DNA of 51,853 nucleotides from Dermabacter sp. (GCA_030538475.1 JAUNTX010000012.1:1-51853), one strand, 5' to 3'. Positions 24,044 to 37,032 are shown, counted from the first letter of the stretch. Numbers and translations are program-made. Notes: generated from the letters alone by a model not told the origin.

Positions 24044-26457
24044 GGCTGCTCCCCAAGAAGCTCAAGCGTGAGGCCGTCGCGCTCCAACGACGACGCCAGT
24101 GCGCGCTCGAGGTCGCGGGCGCGTGTGGCGAGCGCAGGATCGAAGGACAGGACGGCATCCAGATCCGTGGCCCGCACGCCGGTCATCGCGGCGATGGTGG
24201 AAGCCACCGCCGCCGTTTCGCTCGGGCGCAGAAGAGTGAACGCGCGCCGAAGATCAGGCAGGACGCGCAAGAAGGCGTCCTCCTTCATCGACTCCACACG
24301 CTGAATCGCCGCCCGGAGCACCTGGTCGTCATGCACCAGCAGGTCCGGCGCGGCCCGCATGAGCCCCAGCAGGAAGCCCGCCAAACGCTCGGGCTCGGGC
24401 AGATGCCGCTCCACCTCAGCGCGCAGCTGTTCGGCGCTCACCACGCCATCGACGTGACCGAGCGCCACGAGGCAGCCGTGAAGCTGGGCCGACGCGGTGC
24501 GTGCAGACCGCAGTCGAGCAAGCTCGCCGCGCACCCCGTCGCTCGCCACCCGCTGAGCGAGGTCGGGCTCCGACAGGCGATCGAGCAGATCGTGCAGGGC
24601 GAGGACATCGCTCGTGGCCTGATCGCCGTCCTCCTCGGCCACGTCCTTCAAGGGCCCGACGCGATACGACACGGCCACCAGCCCCGTCTGGACTGCTGCC
24701 ATGACCTCGGCGGCCCTCCGGGAGAGCGAGCGGCGTCCGTGCTCCGTCACGAGAGCGACGAGCTGCGCAAGGGCGGAGACGAGGGAGCCCAGCGAGGAAT
24801 CCGACTCGAAGCACTCGCGAAGGACCCGGAGGGCGGGGCCCAGGTCATCCGCGGCGCCCATGGCCACTATCTCGGCGATCAGGGTGGCCACCTCCGCGGA
24901 CGTGGGGTTCTCGGCACCCAATCGTTCGGCCACCACGCTCCGGCGCACATCCTGCAGCGTCGCACCGCGCGCCGCCGCGTCCACGAGCGCCGATTCCACG
25001 AGCGGGGTCCAGGCATACTCCCACTCCTCGGTGAGCCGGTCGAGGCCCCGCCCCCGCACCATATCGGCGCCGCCCACCTGCCGCGTGAAGCCCGAACCAA
25101 TGAAGCGCATGGTCGCCAAGAACTCCCGACGGCGGACGTGGGCGCTCGTGCGCGCCGTATCCAGCCGAACCGTCCGCACGGTGGAATCCGACACCTGAAA
25201 ACGCAGCCTCTGCGCCTGCTCACGGACCTCAGCCACGAGCGGCGGAGCCGCCACACCCGGCGGAAGCTGCCCGAGCCCCCTCCCGGTGAACACCTCGTCG
25301 ATGGCCCGGCCGAGCGCCCCGGAAAATCCCGCTTCGTCCTTGACAAAGCAACTGAGCATCGCATCGAGCACGTCCGTGCGCCCCGGCCATGCGCGGCCGC
25401 GCAACGCTGCCAGTCCGAGGGCGTGGTCGGTGGCCGCTATGAGGTCGGCAGAGCTCAACAGGTCGCCTTCTGCGCGCACGAAGGCGGCAACATCGAGGAG
25501 AACGCCCATCACGAGGGCCCGGCCGCCGTCAGCCGCGGGATCCGCGCGCCACGCGCGCTGCCAGAAACCGGGGGCCGGCATCCCGGCACCGTACTCACGC
25601 AGGGCGTCCATGCGGGCGTCGTCGTAGCGAATCAGCCACGAGTCCCGGCGCTCGCCCGTCAGCTTGGGATCGTGATCGGTGATCCAGCGCCCCTCGGCAC
25701 TCCCGTCGAGCGCTTCGAGCAGACCCAGCGTGTGAAACGCGCCCGTGATCACCACGATGGGCCCCGCGGATTCCCGCCGGTGACGGTTCAGCAACTCCAC
25801 CATGACGGCTTCGCGTGTGTGCGTTCCGTCGGCCTCCAACTGCGCCCGGTCGGCCTCGAGGCGCGCGAGCGCCGCCCACCCCAGGACACCCTCGAGATAG
25901 CCGCGCCACGCGGAAAACTCACCGCTCGAGCGCATCTCGAACAGGTGCTCCCACACCTCGTCGTGGTCACGGCACCCAAGCCGCGCCGCGAGGCGCGCAA
26001 TAGCCCGCGAATGCGCCAGGTGTCGCTCCGCCTGCAACGTCACGAGCCTCGTGGGGGAGGGCTCGTCATCGCCCTCGGCGCTATTGCCCGGATCCGCATC
26101 GGCGTCCCACGACCGATCAATGAAAGCGACGTCTGCGCCGTGCCGAACGCCCCAGCGGAGCGCGACCCACTCGGGCGAAAACTCGGCGAGCGGGTAGAAC
26201 GAAGAGCGATCGTCCGCGACGGAGAGCACGGCGATTGGCGGCACCGTCCGTTCGTCCGCGAGGACCCCCACCAACGAGGTGTACTCGTGCGGGCCCTCAA
26301 TCAATACGGTCGTCGGCCGAACCTCCTCCAGGAGATGCGTGAGAGCGGCGGAGCACCCGGGGGAGTGGTGCCTGATGGGAACAACGACCACGCCCGCTTC
26401 TCGCCAGCGCGCTAACGATTCGAGGCCGCGGACAAGGCGCGACGGTCTCAGGTCCAC
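24040..26457 (-). CDS. DUF5682 family protein (YehM-like)
   Basis: An 805-aa cytoplasmic protein of unknown biochemistry. The N-terminal segment VPIRHHSPGCSAALTHLLEEVRP...IEGPHEY is the family signature (ChaN/TraB-like fold has been suggested for such His/Glu motifs; I cannot confirm it). ITGAFHTLGL lies mid-protein, and a long helical C-terminal half follows. I chose GTG 26457, which overlaps the MoxR stop by 10 bp; ATG 26490 would add 11 residues. In E. coli the equivalent gene lies between the MoxR ATPase and vWA genes, as here. Confidence 0.82.
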   Translation of the reverse strand: MDLRPSRLVRGLESLARWREAGVVVVPIRHHSPGCSAALTHLLEEVRPTTVLIEGPHEYTSLVGVLADERTVPPIAVLSVADDRSSFYPLAEFSPEWVALRWGVRHGADVAFIDRSWDADADPGNSAEGDDEPSPTRLVTLQAERHLAHSRAIARLAARLGCRDHDEVWEHLFEMRSSGEFSAWRGYLEGVLGWAALARLEADRAQLEADGTHTREAVMVELLNRHRRESAGPIVVITGAFHTLGLLEALDGSAEGRWITDHDPKLTGERRDSWLIRYDDARMDALREYGAGMPAPGFWQRAWRADPAADGGRALVMGVLLDVAAFVRAEGDLLSSADLIAATDHALGLAALRGRAWPGRTDVLDAMLSCFVKDEAGFSGALGRAIDEVFTGRGLGQLPPGVAAPPLVAEVREQAQRLRFQVSDSTVRTVRLDTARTSAHVRRREFLATMRFIGSGFTRQVGGADMVRGRGLDRLTEEWEYAWTPLVESALVDAAARGATLQDVRRSVVAERLGAENPTSAEVATLIAEIVAMGAADDLGPALRVLRECFESDSSLGSLVSALAQLVALVTEHGRRSLSRRAAEVMAAVQTGLVAVSYRVGPLKDVAEEDGDQATSDVLALHDLLDRLSEPDLAQRVASDGVRGELARLRSARTASAQLHGCLVALGHVDGVVSAEQLRAEVERHLPEPERLAGFLLGLMRAAPDLLVHDDQVLRAAIQRVESMKEDAFLRVLPDLRRAFTLLRPSETAAVASTIAAMTGVRATDLDAVLSFDPALATRARDLERALASSLERDGLTLELLGEQP

Positions 26458-27539
26458 AGCCCATCCGCAGCGTCGAGGAACTCGCGCCATTCACGGTGGC
26501 CGCGCGCCCGCTCGCGGACCACATTGTCGAGGTAGTGCCGCACGAGGCGAGCATCCTCGTCCGTCCCCTTGTGGGCGATTCCCACCAGCTGGCGAGCAAT
26601 ATCGCCCGAGCGCACGGTGCCGTCCCCGAAATATGTCGCCGACATCGACGACGCGATGGCCACGTTGACCGCCTCCGCCGTCGACATCACCGCTTCAGGC
26701 CGTTTCACCGGAATGCCCGTCGCCGTCGTGCCCGTGCGCAAGTCGGCAAAGGCCGTCACCAGCACCTCCATGACCGCCTCGGGGAGGGGAGGGCGGTCCG
26801 ACCCGAGCTCCACATCGAGCGACTGGCTGATGAGCTCCGCTTCAAACGCCCGGTCCCGGATCGGTCGCACCGTCTCGAAGCTGAACCGTCGCTTCAGGGC
26901 CGCCGACATCTCATGCACGCCCCTGTCACGAAGGTTCGCCGTGGCAATGACGCTGAAGCCCGGGCGCGCCCACACCCGCGCGGCGTCGCCCAGCTCGGGA
27001 ATCATAAGCTGCTTCTCCGACAGGATCGACACGAGGGTGTCTTGGATTTCTGGCGGGCAGCGGGTGATTTCCTCGAATCGGACCACGCGACCGGCCGTCA
27101 TTGCTTGCGACACGGGCGAGGGCACGAGCGCGCGCTCGGTGGGCCCCTCCGCTATGAGGAGGGCGTAGTTCCACGAATAGCGCACGTGATCCTCGGTGGT
27201 CCCCGCGGATCCCTGGATGGTGAGGGTCGAGGTGCCGGAGATCGCGGCCGCGAGCAGTTCCGACAGCATCGACTTGGCCGTGCCCGGTTCCCCGATCAGC
27301 ATGAGGCCCTGGCGGCCCAGGAGCGAGACAATCGCGCGATCCACGAGCGGATCGTCACCGTAGAACTTCCTCGACACCCCAAGCTCGGCATCGCCGATGA
27401 TGAACGACCTGACCGCCCGCGGAGACAGACGCCACCCGGGCGGCACGGTGGCCGACGACTCCTTGTCCGCCCTCGCAAGGAGCGCGAGTTCGTGAGCGTG
27501 GCGGTGTTCGGCGGGAGGGCGCAGTTCGTCGGCGCTCAT
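26448..27539 (-). CDS. MoxR-family AAA+ ATPase (YehL-like)
   Basis: A 363-aa AAA+ ATPase. Walker A is IGEPGTAKS (about 82-90), Walker B is VVRFEEITRCPPEIQD, sensor 1 is VIATANLRDRG and the arginine finger region is ALKRRFSFETV. The lid domain includes IPVKRPEAVMSTAEAVNVA. The subfamily looks like YehL rather than the classical MoxR or RavA. It presumably forms a ring that remodels a substrate delivered by the vWA protein. Start and stop overlap its neighbours (ATGA at 27536-27539). Confidence 0.93.
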   Translation of the reverse strand: MSADELRPPAEHRHAHELALLARADKESSATVPPGWRLSPRAVRSFIIGDAELGVSRKFYGDDPLVDRAIVSLLGRQGLMLIGEPGTAKSMLSELLAAAISGTSTLTIQGSAGTTEDHVRYSWNYALLIAEGPTERALVPSPVSQAMTAGRVVRFEEITRCPPEIQDTLVSILSEKQLMIPELGDAARVWARPGFSVIATANLRDRGVHEMSAALKRRFSFETVRPIRDRAFEAELISQSLDVELGSDRPPLPEAVMEVLVTAFADLRTGTTATGIPVKRPEAVMSTAEAVNVAIASSMSATYFGDGTVRSGDIARQLVGIAHKGTDEDARLVRHYLDNVVRERARGHREWREFLDAADGLWT

Positions 27540-30500
27540 AGCGAGGTGTTCTCTTCCCAGTTCGGATCAAACGGCCCGAGCGCCGCGAGGGCCTGATAGT
27601 CGCCGTAGCATTCGGCGAGCAGCACCTCGGGCGCTTCCGCGAAGGAGACGGCCCGGCGGCCGCGGCGGAACCCGAAGCTCGTGGTCGCACACGGGATGTT
27701 CTCCTCCGGAAGATAGTTCCCGGTGAAGCTCAACACCGCCTCCAGGCCCACCGAGCTGAACTGCTTGATGTACTCGAAGAAGTACCCACCATCCACGGCG
27801 CGCCCCCGCTTATAGCCGCGCTTCGTGGCGGTCGTGCGCAGCGTGAACGTGTCCGTGATGTGCCCCGCCAACTCATCGGTCGTGGTGCTGGTCAGCGGGA
27901 TGGACGGCGCTCCGTGGGCAAACTGGTCGAAGGGAGGCTCCAGAGCGTAGTCCTCCAGGTGGGCGCGCCATGCCTCAGCCCTCTGCTCCGGGATTCGCAT
28001 CCGGTGGGCGAGGCAGATCTGAGCATCGGGGGCCAGCTCTATGGTCGAATCCTCAAGGTCGATCAGGGCGCCGTCCTCGGTCGGGCGAAACTCGCGCACG
28101 CTATCGCCGGAGGTTTCGAGCCACACCAGGCGGCTCACGAGCTGGCCCACGAGCGGATGCCCAGCCAGATAGCGTGACCAATCCGCAACCGGCCACGAGC
28201 GCCCCGTACACATCGCCTCATACAGTCGATCCGACTGGTGCGACATCACCGACTTCGCTTCCTTCCGGGCCGCACTCAGCGCCGCCTTGGTCTCCTTGAC
28301 CAGGTCAGCATCGTCATCCACTCGAGCAGCGGGCAGCGCCTTGATCGGCTTTCCGGCCTCGGTGGACAGCTGGATCTTCCCGTCCAGATCCACCCGCCCC
28401 ACAAAGGCCCGCGGCCCGTAGCTGAGGTGCAGGAGGCAATCATCCGTGAACCCGGCCGTGGGGATCGTGCGGTCCGCCAGCTCGTCGGCGCTCCACCCGC
28501 GCTGGTCGGCCAGGGCCTGAGCGAGCGCGGTGGCGGTTTTCTGCACCGAGGCGTGCCTGTGCTTGAGGGAGACGCCGAGGAGCAGCTGAATGGCGGGCGG
28601 CTGGCCGTTGGCAAAGAGGGTGTACATGAGGGCGTCCGCCTGAGCCCGGCGACCCGCATGCTGGCGAAGATAGGACGCGACCGCGGCGCTCAGCTCGCCG
28701 CCGGGGATGCGGGTGGAGAGCGCGAGCAGGCCGCGATGGGCGATGGCGGAGCCGGCATAGTCTGATTGCCGGCTGGCGTACATCTCAGCCACGCGCTCCT
28801 CGAGGCTCACCTTCGCGTCCTCTTGAGCCTCCTTGGCATGCTTCGACGTACTGCCACGCCACCGGCGGGCGTAATCCTGGTAGAACTGCCACATGTCGAG
28901 GCCATAGGTTTCCGCGAGGGCTTGGAGATTTTCTTCCGTGTGGCGAGCCGTGTCCTGAGCCACCCACGCCGACAGGGTGAACCGGCCCACGGCGGCCGCG
29001 CTCTCGGGATCCAGCAGGCTCAGGTAGCGATCGATGAGGCCCGAACCATCGGAGGATTTCATCTTCTCGGCCAGCACCACCCACCAGCGCACGATCTGCG
29101 GGTCAACGGCGGTGCCGTCGGCCCACGTCACCTCCGGGATGAGGTCCAGATTCAACCATTCGAGGGCCGACGGGACCTTGCGGGCCAGGCCCGCACGAGC
29201 CTCCGCCAGCAGGAGCTCGGGGGTCAGGTGCTGGCCGATGTCCTCGCCGAGGACCTCGAGGGCCGTGAGGACCGCTGCGCGGACCTCGGGGGCTCGCTCC
29301 TTCGCGAGCAGGGAGTTGAGCGAGGGGATGGCCGCTGGATCGCCGACGGACGCCACCCACGCCGCCGACGCGGCGCGGACCTCCTTCTTGCCATCCTCGA
29401 GGCCCTGCAGAGCCACGTGGAAAGCGACTCCGTGACGCGCTAGGAGCGCCTGGGCGCGAGGCCGGGTGGCGCGTGAGGTGCTGACGGCCATAGCAGCCAG
29501 TCGTGGTAAGTACTGGGAGGGGAGCGAGGGGAATACTTCGAGGATTGTCAGAGCATATTGCTGACGGTACACCTCGCCGTTGAGCCAGTCGAGGAGGGCA
29601 TCGGGGTGCTCGCCGAACCACGGCCACGCCGCGTCAGGGCAGACGGACACCATATACTCATCGTCTCTCGGAATGGCGAACCACGGAATGTCGACCGTGC
29701 TGGGGTCAAGTCCTACGCGCAGCGCCGCCTCCTCGATGGCTCGCAGGTCGGTGTCCTCGGTAATTCGGCATCCAATGGCGGAGCGAGTGTCCGGTCGCTT
29801 CTGCTTCTGAGTGACAATGCGAAGCGACTGGGTCAACGTGAAAGACGGCGCAAGACTGAGGAGACCGTCAATGTCATAGTGCTTGAGCAACGTCGGATAG
29901 CCCTGCCGAGCGCCGGTCGCGACCTCGACCAGTTCGAGCAGCTGGTCATCGGTCACTTTTCGCGCCCGCTTGGCGGCGCGCTTCGTCCAATAATCTTCGG
30001 AGCCCGCACCGGCCGCGAGGTCCTTCGCGATCCCTCGCCGGAGCTCGTCGAGGAGGATCTCTGAGTTGTCCACGTCCGGGATGGAGACGAACGCCGGGAT
30101 GGCGAGGGATTCTTCCGCCGGTGCCGACAGTACCGCCGTGCGCCGCGCCGCAGCCTTCTCGACGAGGAGTGCACACGGAGCTCCCGCGGCGACGGCCTCG
30201 GAGAGGAGAGCGGTGCCTTCATCGGTGAGTGTCAGGAACTCGACGATTTCTTCGGCCTTCGATGCCGGTGTGACGAGGAGAACGGGAGGCGCTTCTCGCG
30301 CCAGCGTGGCAGGTTCGAGAACGCCCATGTGCCGTGCGGCGGCGGTGCGCACGGTCTTGGCGCGGTCGGTCACGAGTTGCATCAGCATCGGGGCGAGGGC
30401 CGCGGCCAGCTGAGAATCTTCGGATAGGCGCTTCGCGAGAGCCACCCGCGCATCAGCGCTCAGCCTCGAGGCAGCATCTGCGGGCAGCCGCTCCGCATTG

Positions 30501-31159
30501 GCAATGAGGTAGTCGTTGACGCCGGAGAAGTAGGACGGGTGCCTGTTGGGGGAGTAGCTATCGACAAATTCCATAAGGACCCGCAGGACCACTGGCGCGA
30601 GCAGGGATTCCTCGATCCCGTCGATCCTTGCGAGCTCCTCGAGCCTGGCCGGAGTCCACTCGGGGTACTCTTCGGCCAGAGAGGACCTGAGGTTGGGATC
30701 GCCCACGCGCGCCACGTCATTCGTGAGCGCGGTCAGCCACGGGGGAACGCCGTCCGCCTGCCGATCGGGGCCGTCGCCGAGGCAGGCAAAGAGGCGCCCG
30801 AGGCGGACGAACTGCTCGAGCGGGGCGTCCGAGGCGTAGTAGGTGCGCCGGAGACCCCGAATGGTCTCGCGCCCGCTGTACTTAAAGCCGGCGGCTCGGA
30901 GCTTTTTCATCACGGCATCGTCGTCAACCCAGAAATACTCAATCCTTCCTGGTGATTGCAGCGCCTTCGCGGCGTCGGGAGCGCGCGTGACCTCGAGTTC
31001 CTGCAGGAGTTCGGGCCCACTGCCGTCGCGGACGTACGCGAAGCTGTGCTCGAACAGGCCCTGATCCACGGCCTCGATGGGGCGCAGCGCTTCCCGCAGT
31101 AGAGCGTCGGTGTCTGCTTCTTCCACGCCGGAAGGGTTCCTGGATGATGTCAACGCCAT
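27536..31159 (-). CDS. Giant DUF4132 protein with HEAT-like repeats (YehI/MolR-like)
   Basis: A 1207-aa protein, first gene of the operon. Most of it is helical with HEAT-like repeats, for example EVRAASAAWVASVGDPAAI and EVRAAVLTALEVLGEDIG near residues 600-660. A DUF4132 domain lies in the C-terminal third, ending with a region around LRTTATKRGYKRGR and FGFRRGRRAVSF. No WGR domain is evident, although some relatives have one. ATG 31159 has AAAGGA at ideal distance; a GTG at 31189 is less likely. Function is unknown; the fixed company of MoxR, vWA and SWIM genes makes it a likely client or scaffold. Confidence 0.87.
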   Translation of the reverse strand: MALTSSRNPSGVEEADTDALLREALRPIEAVDQGLFEHSFAYVRDGSGPELLQELEVTRAPDAAKALQSPGRIEYFWVDDDAVMKKLRAAGFKYSGRETIRGLRRTYYASDAPLEQFVRLGRLFACLGDGPDRQADGVPPWLTALTNDVARVGDPNLRSSLAEEYPEWTPARLEELARIDGIEESLLAPVVLRVLMEFVDSYSPNRHPSYFSGVNDYLIANAERLPADAASRLSADARVALAKRLSEDSQLAAALAPMLMQLVTDRAKTVRTAAARHMGVLEPATLAREAPPVLLVTPASKAEEIVEFLTLTDEGTALLSEAVAAGAPCALLVEKAAARRTAVLSAPAEESLAIPAFVSIPDVDNSEILLDELRRGIAKDLAAGAGSEDYWTKRAAKRARKVTDDQLLELVEVATGARQGYPTLLKHYDIDGLLSLAPSFTLTQSLRIVTQKQKRPDTRSAIGCRITEDTDLRAIEEAALRVGLDPSTVDIPWFAIPRDDEYMVSVCPDAAWPWFGEHPDALLDWLNGEVYRQQYALTILEVFPSLPSQYLPRLAAMAVSTSRATRPRAQALLARHGVAFHVALQGLEDGKKEVRAASAAWVASVGDPAAIPSLNSLLAKERAPEVRAAVLTALEVLGEDIGQHLTPELLLAEARAGLARKVPSALEWLNLDLIPEVTWADGTAVDPQIVRWWVVLAEKMKSSDGSGLIDRYLSLLDPESAAAVGRFTLSAWVAQDTARHTEENLQALAETYGLDMWQFYQDYARRWRGSTSKHAKEAQEDAKVSLEERVAEMYASRQSDYAGSAIAHRGLLALSTRIPGGELSAAVASYLRQHAGRRAQADALMYTLFANGQPPAIQLLLGVSLKHRHASVQKTATALAQALADQRGWSADELADRTIPTAGFTDDCLLHLSYGPRAFVGRVDLDGKIQLSTEAGKPIKALPAARVDDDADLVKETKAALSAARKEAKSVMSHQSDRLYEAMCTGRSWPVADWSRYLAGHPLVGQLVSRLVWLETSGDSVREFRPTEDGALIDLEDSTIELAPDAQICLAHRMRIPEQRAEAWRAHLEDYALEPPFDQFAHGAPSIPLTSTTTDELAGHITDTFTLRTTATKRGYKRGRAVDGGYFFEYIKQFSSVGLEAVLSFTGNYLPEENIPCATTSFGFRRGRRAVSFAEAPEVLLAECYGDYQALAALGPFDPNWEENTSL

Positions 31160-31458
31160 GACGGTGTCCTTTGCGTCGTTGCTGAGCACGCGGGCGTTCG
31201 TCCAGGTGCAGGATGAGAGAAGCTTACACAGCAGAATCGCTGCCGAGCGCCACGAAATCTAGGCGCGACGCCGCGGAACCCCGGCGTAGCGCCACGACAG
31301 CCCCATGCAGTGCCGCACGTGCGCGGCGCCCGTCGGCCCCGCTTCGTTGTCGGAATCCCGCGCGCCCCGTACCACCCCTCCCACGGGTGACGGAGGTCCC
31401 GTTCCCACGCCGCTCCGCGCGTGCTAGGGTGGGCGCATCAATTGACGCATGATCAATG
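31160..31458. other. Divergent intergenic region between the DUF4132 operon and bglG
   Basis: About 300 bases without a gene. It should contain the promoter of the five-gene operon: on the minus strand TGTGTAAGCT at 31224-31233 looks like an extended -10. On the plus strand TAGGGT at 31424-31429, about 30 bp before the RAT site, is a possible -10 of the bgl transcript. Neither has a clear -35. Confidence 0.4.
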
Positions 31459-31487
31459 GGATAGTTATTGCTTCGGCAAGCTCGACC
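31459..31487 (+). promoter_or_regulatory. RAT site (BglG/LicT antiterminator target) in the bglG leader
   Basis: The 29-nt segment starts GGATAGTTATTG and ends GGCAAGCTCGACC. It matches the ribonucleic antiterminator consensus GGATTGTTACTG...GGCAAAACC in length, both arms and the central TTCGG. Its last four bases (GACC, 31484-31487) are also the first bases of the terminator stem, so the two structures exclude each other. This is the standard layout for PRD-protein antitermination. Confidence 0.87.
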
Positions 31488-31549
31488 TGTTATCTGCGCC
31501 GGTGCTCCTGGATTTCTCAGGACCTTCGGCGAGGATGCAGGTCTTTTTT
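31484..31549 (+). terminator. Conditional terminator overlapping the RAT site
   Basis: GACCTG (31484-31489) pairs with CAGGTC (31538-31543), with inner pairing of CGCCG with CGGCG and of TCCTG with CAGGA. The stem runs straight into a seven-base T-run at 31543-31549. When BglG protein binds the RAT, this stem cannot close and transcription reaches bglG and the PTS gene. Confidence 0.85.
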
Positions 31550-31571
31550 ATTGGGTTGTGGGAGGTGGACG

Positions 31572-32417
31572 ATGCGCTACAAGAAGCGCTTGAACAACAA
31601 CGCGGTGGTGGCACTCGATGACGCCTCCGGCGAACACATCCTCGTGGGCCGCGGGCTCGGCTTTCAGATCGAGGTAGGCGCCGTGGTGGATGAGTCGAAG
31701 GTGGAAAAGGCCTTCGTGCTCAAGGATGAATCGGCATCCCAGCAGTTGCAAAAGCTCCTCGAGGCGATCCCGGTCGGGTACGTGGACGTGGCGGAGCGTG
31801 TCTATGTGTATGCCACCGAGCACCTCGCGTCCCCGATCAGCGATAGCGTCATCGTTCACTTGGCGGACCACCTGTTCATGGCGGTCGAGCGCGCCCGCCA
31901 GGGGATGAGTATTCAGAACATGATGCTCCCCTCCATCCAGCGCTTCTACCGCGATGAGTATCTGGTGGGGCGAGTGGCCGTGGACCTCGCGCGTGAAGCC
32001 TTCGGGGTGCAGTTCACGGACGACGAGGCCGGGTTTATCGCCCTGCACCTGGTCAATGCGCAGCTCGGATCGGGTGATTCGCGGGCGTCGCTGACCAAGA
32101 TCACCACGGTCGTGGCGGAGATCGAGCGGATCGTGCGCCTCCATTTCGCGACCGATTTCGATCCGGAATCCACGGAGTATCGGCGCTTCGTCACCCACTG
32201 CACCTTCTTCGCTGAGCGCCTGTTCCAGGGCTCGGCGCACCGGACGGGCAGCGTGGGCGGGGCGCTCGAGAGCATCCGCGCCAGCTACCCGGAGGCCGAT
32301 GCCTGCGTGACAACGATTGGAGAATTTCTCGATAGCACCTATCAGCACCAGCTCACCGGTGAGGAAACCCTGTACCTCACGATCCACATTGCGCACATGA
32401 TCAACGCCTCCCGATAG
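31572..32417 (+). CDS. BglG/LicT-family transcriptional antiterminator
   Basis: A 281-aa RNA-binding antiterminator. The CAT RNA-binding domain (about 1-55) has KRLNNNAVVALD and the LVGRGLGFQ turn. PRD1 and PRD2 follow, with regulatory His residues in IVHLADHLFMAVERA and EAGFIALHLVNAQL (PRD1) and VTHCTFFAERL and LYLTIHIAHM (PRD2). ATG 31572 has GGAGGTGG upstream. The protein binds the RAT in its own leader when sugar is present, and is held inactive by phosphorylation from the neighbouring EII otherwise. Confidence 0.95.
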   Translation: MRYKKRLNNNAVVALDDASGEHILVGRGLGFQIEVGAVVDESKVEKAFVLKDESASQQLQKLLEAIPVGYVDVAERVYVYATEHLASPISDSVIVHLADHLFMAVERARQGMSIQNMMLPSIQRFYRDEYLVGRVAVDLAREAFGVQFTDDEAGFIALHLVNAQLGSGDSRASLTKITTVVAEIERIVRLHFATDFDPESTEYRRFVTHCTFFAERLFQGSAHRTGSVGGALESIRASYPEADACVTTIGEFLDSTYQHQLTGEETLYLTIHIAHMINASR

Positions 32418-32475
32418 GCGACTCCTTTATCGGATTCACGAGGCTCTCCCGGCCTCACATCAACGTATTGACCAA

Positions 32476-32502
32476 GGATAGTGACATTTAGTTGGCTTGA
32501 CC
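32476..32502 (+). promoter_or_regulatory. Second RAT-like site before the PTS gene
   Basis: The segment begins GGATAGTGAC and ends GGCTTGACC, sharing both arms with the RAT at 31459 but two bases shorter. It overlaps by three bases a stem (32500-32505 ACCTTT with 32516-32521 AAAGGT) that covers the PTS ribosome-binding site GGAAAGG. No T-run follows, so control may act on translation rather than on termination. Confidence 0.6.
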
Positions 32503-32530
32503 TTTGGCAAAAAGGAAAGGTTAATACACC

Positions 32531-35949
<3,419 letters not shown>

Positions 35950-35961
35950 CGGCGCGAGGCC

Positions 35962-36990
35962 TTACTTCACGTGATCGACGTTCTTCCAGGCGGGGTCGGG
36001 GGAGTGCTCGAACCTGGCCCCTGCCTGGGCCGCGAGGGGTCCGAGGCGGCCGACGGCACCGGAGCTTGAGTTCACGTACATGTGGACGGTCCTTAGGTGC
36101 CTGCCCGTCTCAATGGCGACGATCCGGCCGTTGTCTCCCATCGCCGCTTCGAGCTGGTCCTCGACGGCGCCGAACCTGTCCATATCGAGCGATCCGGGGA
36201 GCCCCTCGGGGCCGTCGTCGCCGTAGCAGAGCTCAAAGAGGACATGCTGATTGAGGCCGGGTGCGGTCGCGGAGCACAGCGGCACTTGCACGCGCACGAG
36301 GGCGGGCATTCCCTCGATTTCTGCCTGAGCGATGGTCCAGGTAAGTGAGCCATCCTCGGTCAGGTACTGCGCGCGAAAGCTCTCGACTTCGTAGCGGAGA
36401 TCGGAGACCGTGGCCTCGCCCGCGGGGTGCGGCACCGGGGTGATCCCCCCGATCCACCACTCCACGATCTCTTCGCTCAGAATGTTGTCGAGGAGGAATA
36501 CGGCGAGGGTGCCGGCCTTCTCGTCGTCGATCCCCTCGAAGGCGGGGTGTGAGACGTTCACGTCCACCTGCGTGAGGCTCGTGGAGATATCGAAGCGAAG
36601 CTCGGCAAGATCGACAGTCGTGCCATTCACTGTGATCACGTCCTCTTCGGTGGCCGGGGTGAAGCTGCGCACGGGAGCGAAGGTCCACGGACCAGCATTG
36701 GTCGGGGCCGCCTCGTACCATTCCTTGGCGAGCTGATACAGCTCGTCATCGCCCGTGGCCGTGACGACGAAGTGATAGCTGCCCTCGGTAGCACCCTTGC
36801 TCACTTCCCATTCGAGATCGCGATCGATGGCACTCACGGCGCGGGACACCTTGGGGACCATCCTCATCATGGACTCGTCCCCGTCGTCGGCGTAGGCGGC
36901 GGCCAGCTCCGCCTGGTGGTCGGACCACCAGGTCCAGAACTTGGCGATGCGGGTGGCAGGAGTGGCGCGAAAGCGGTCGAGAAATCCCAT
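35962..36990 (-). CDS. Hypothetical cytoplasmic protein
   Basis: A 342-aa protein, unrecognised. It begins GFLDRFRATPATRIAKFWTWW, is acidic and soluble, and looks like two halves of mixed alpha/beta fold, each with a region on measuring or comparing values (DDELYQLAKEWYEAAP; AVEDQLEAAMGDNGRIVAIETG). The last 40 residues (RHLRTVHMYVN...GARFEHSPDPAW) recall DUF695-type proteins, but I cannot confirm it. ATG 36990 is the natural start. It is a monocistronic gene beside an acetyltransferase gene. Confidence 0.75.
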   Translation of the reverse strand: MGFLDRFRATPATRIAKFWTWWSDHQAELAAAYADDGDESMMRMVPKVSRAVSAIDRDLEWEVSKGATEGSYHFVVTATGDDELYQLAKEWYEAAPTNAGPWTFAPVRSFTPATEEDVITVNGTTVDLAELRFDISTSLTQVDVNVSHPAFEGIDDEKAGTLAVFLLDNILSEEIVEWWIGGITPVPHPAGEATVSDLRYEVESFRAQYLTEDGSLTWTIAQAEIEGMPALVRVQVPLCSATAPGLNQHVLFELCYGDDGPEGLPGSLDMDRFGAVEDQLEAAMGDNGRIVAIETGRHLRTVHMYVNSSSGAVGRLGPLAAQAGARFEHSPDPAWKNVDHVK

Positions 36991-37032
36991 GGCTGAACGC
37001 TAGCACCCGTCGGAACCTCACAATGCCGCTTT

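Noticed and set aside
20541-26415. Very long plus-strand open frames over the vWA operon
   Set aside because: Rich in Arg, Pro, Gly and His with no recognisable domain, and opposite genes with clear motifs (MIDAS, SWIM, DUF5682).
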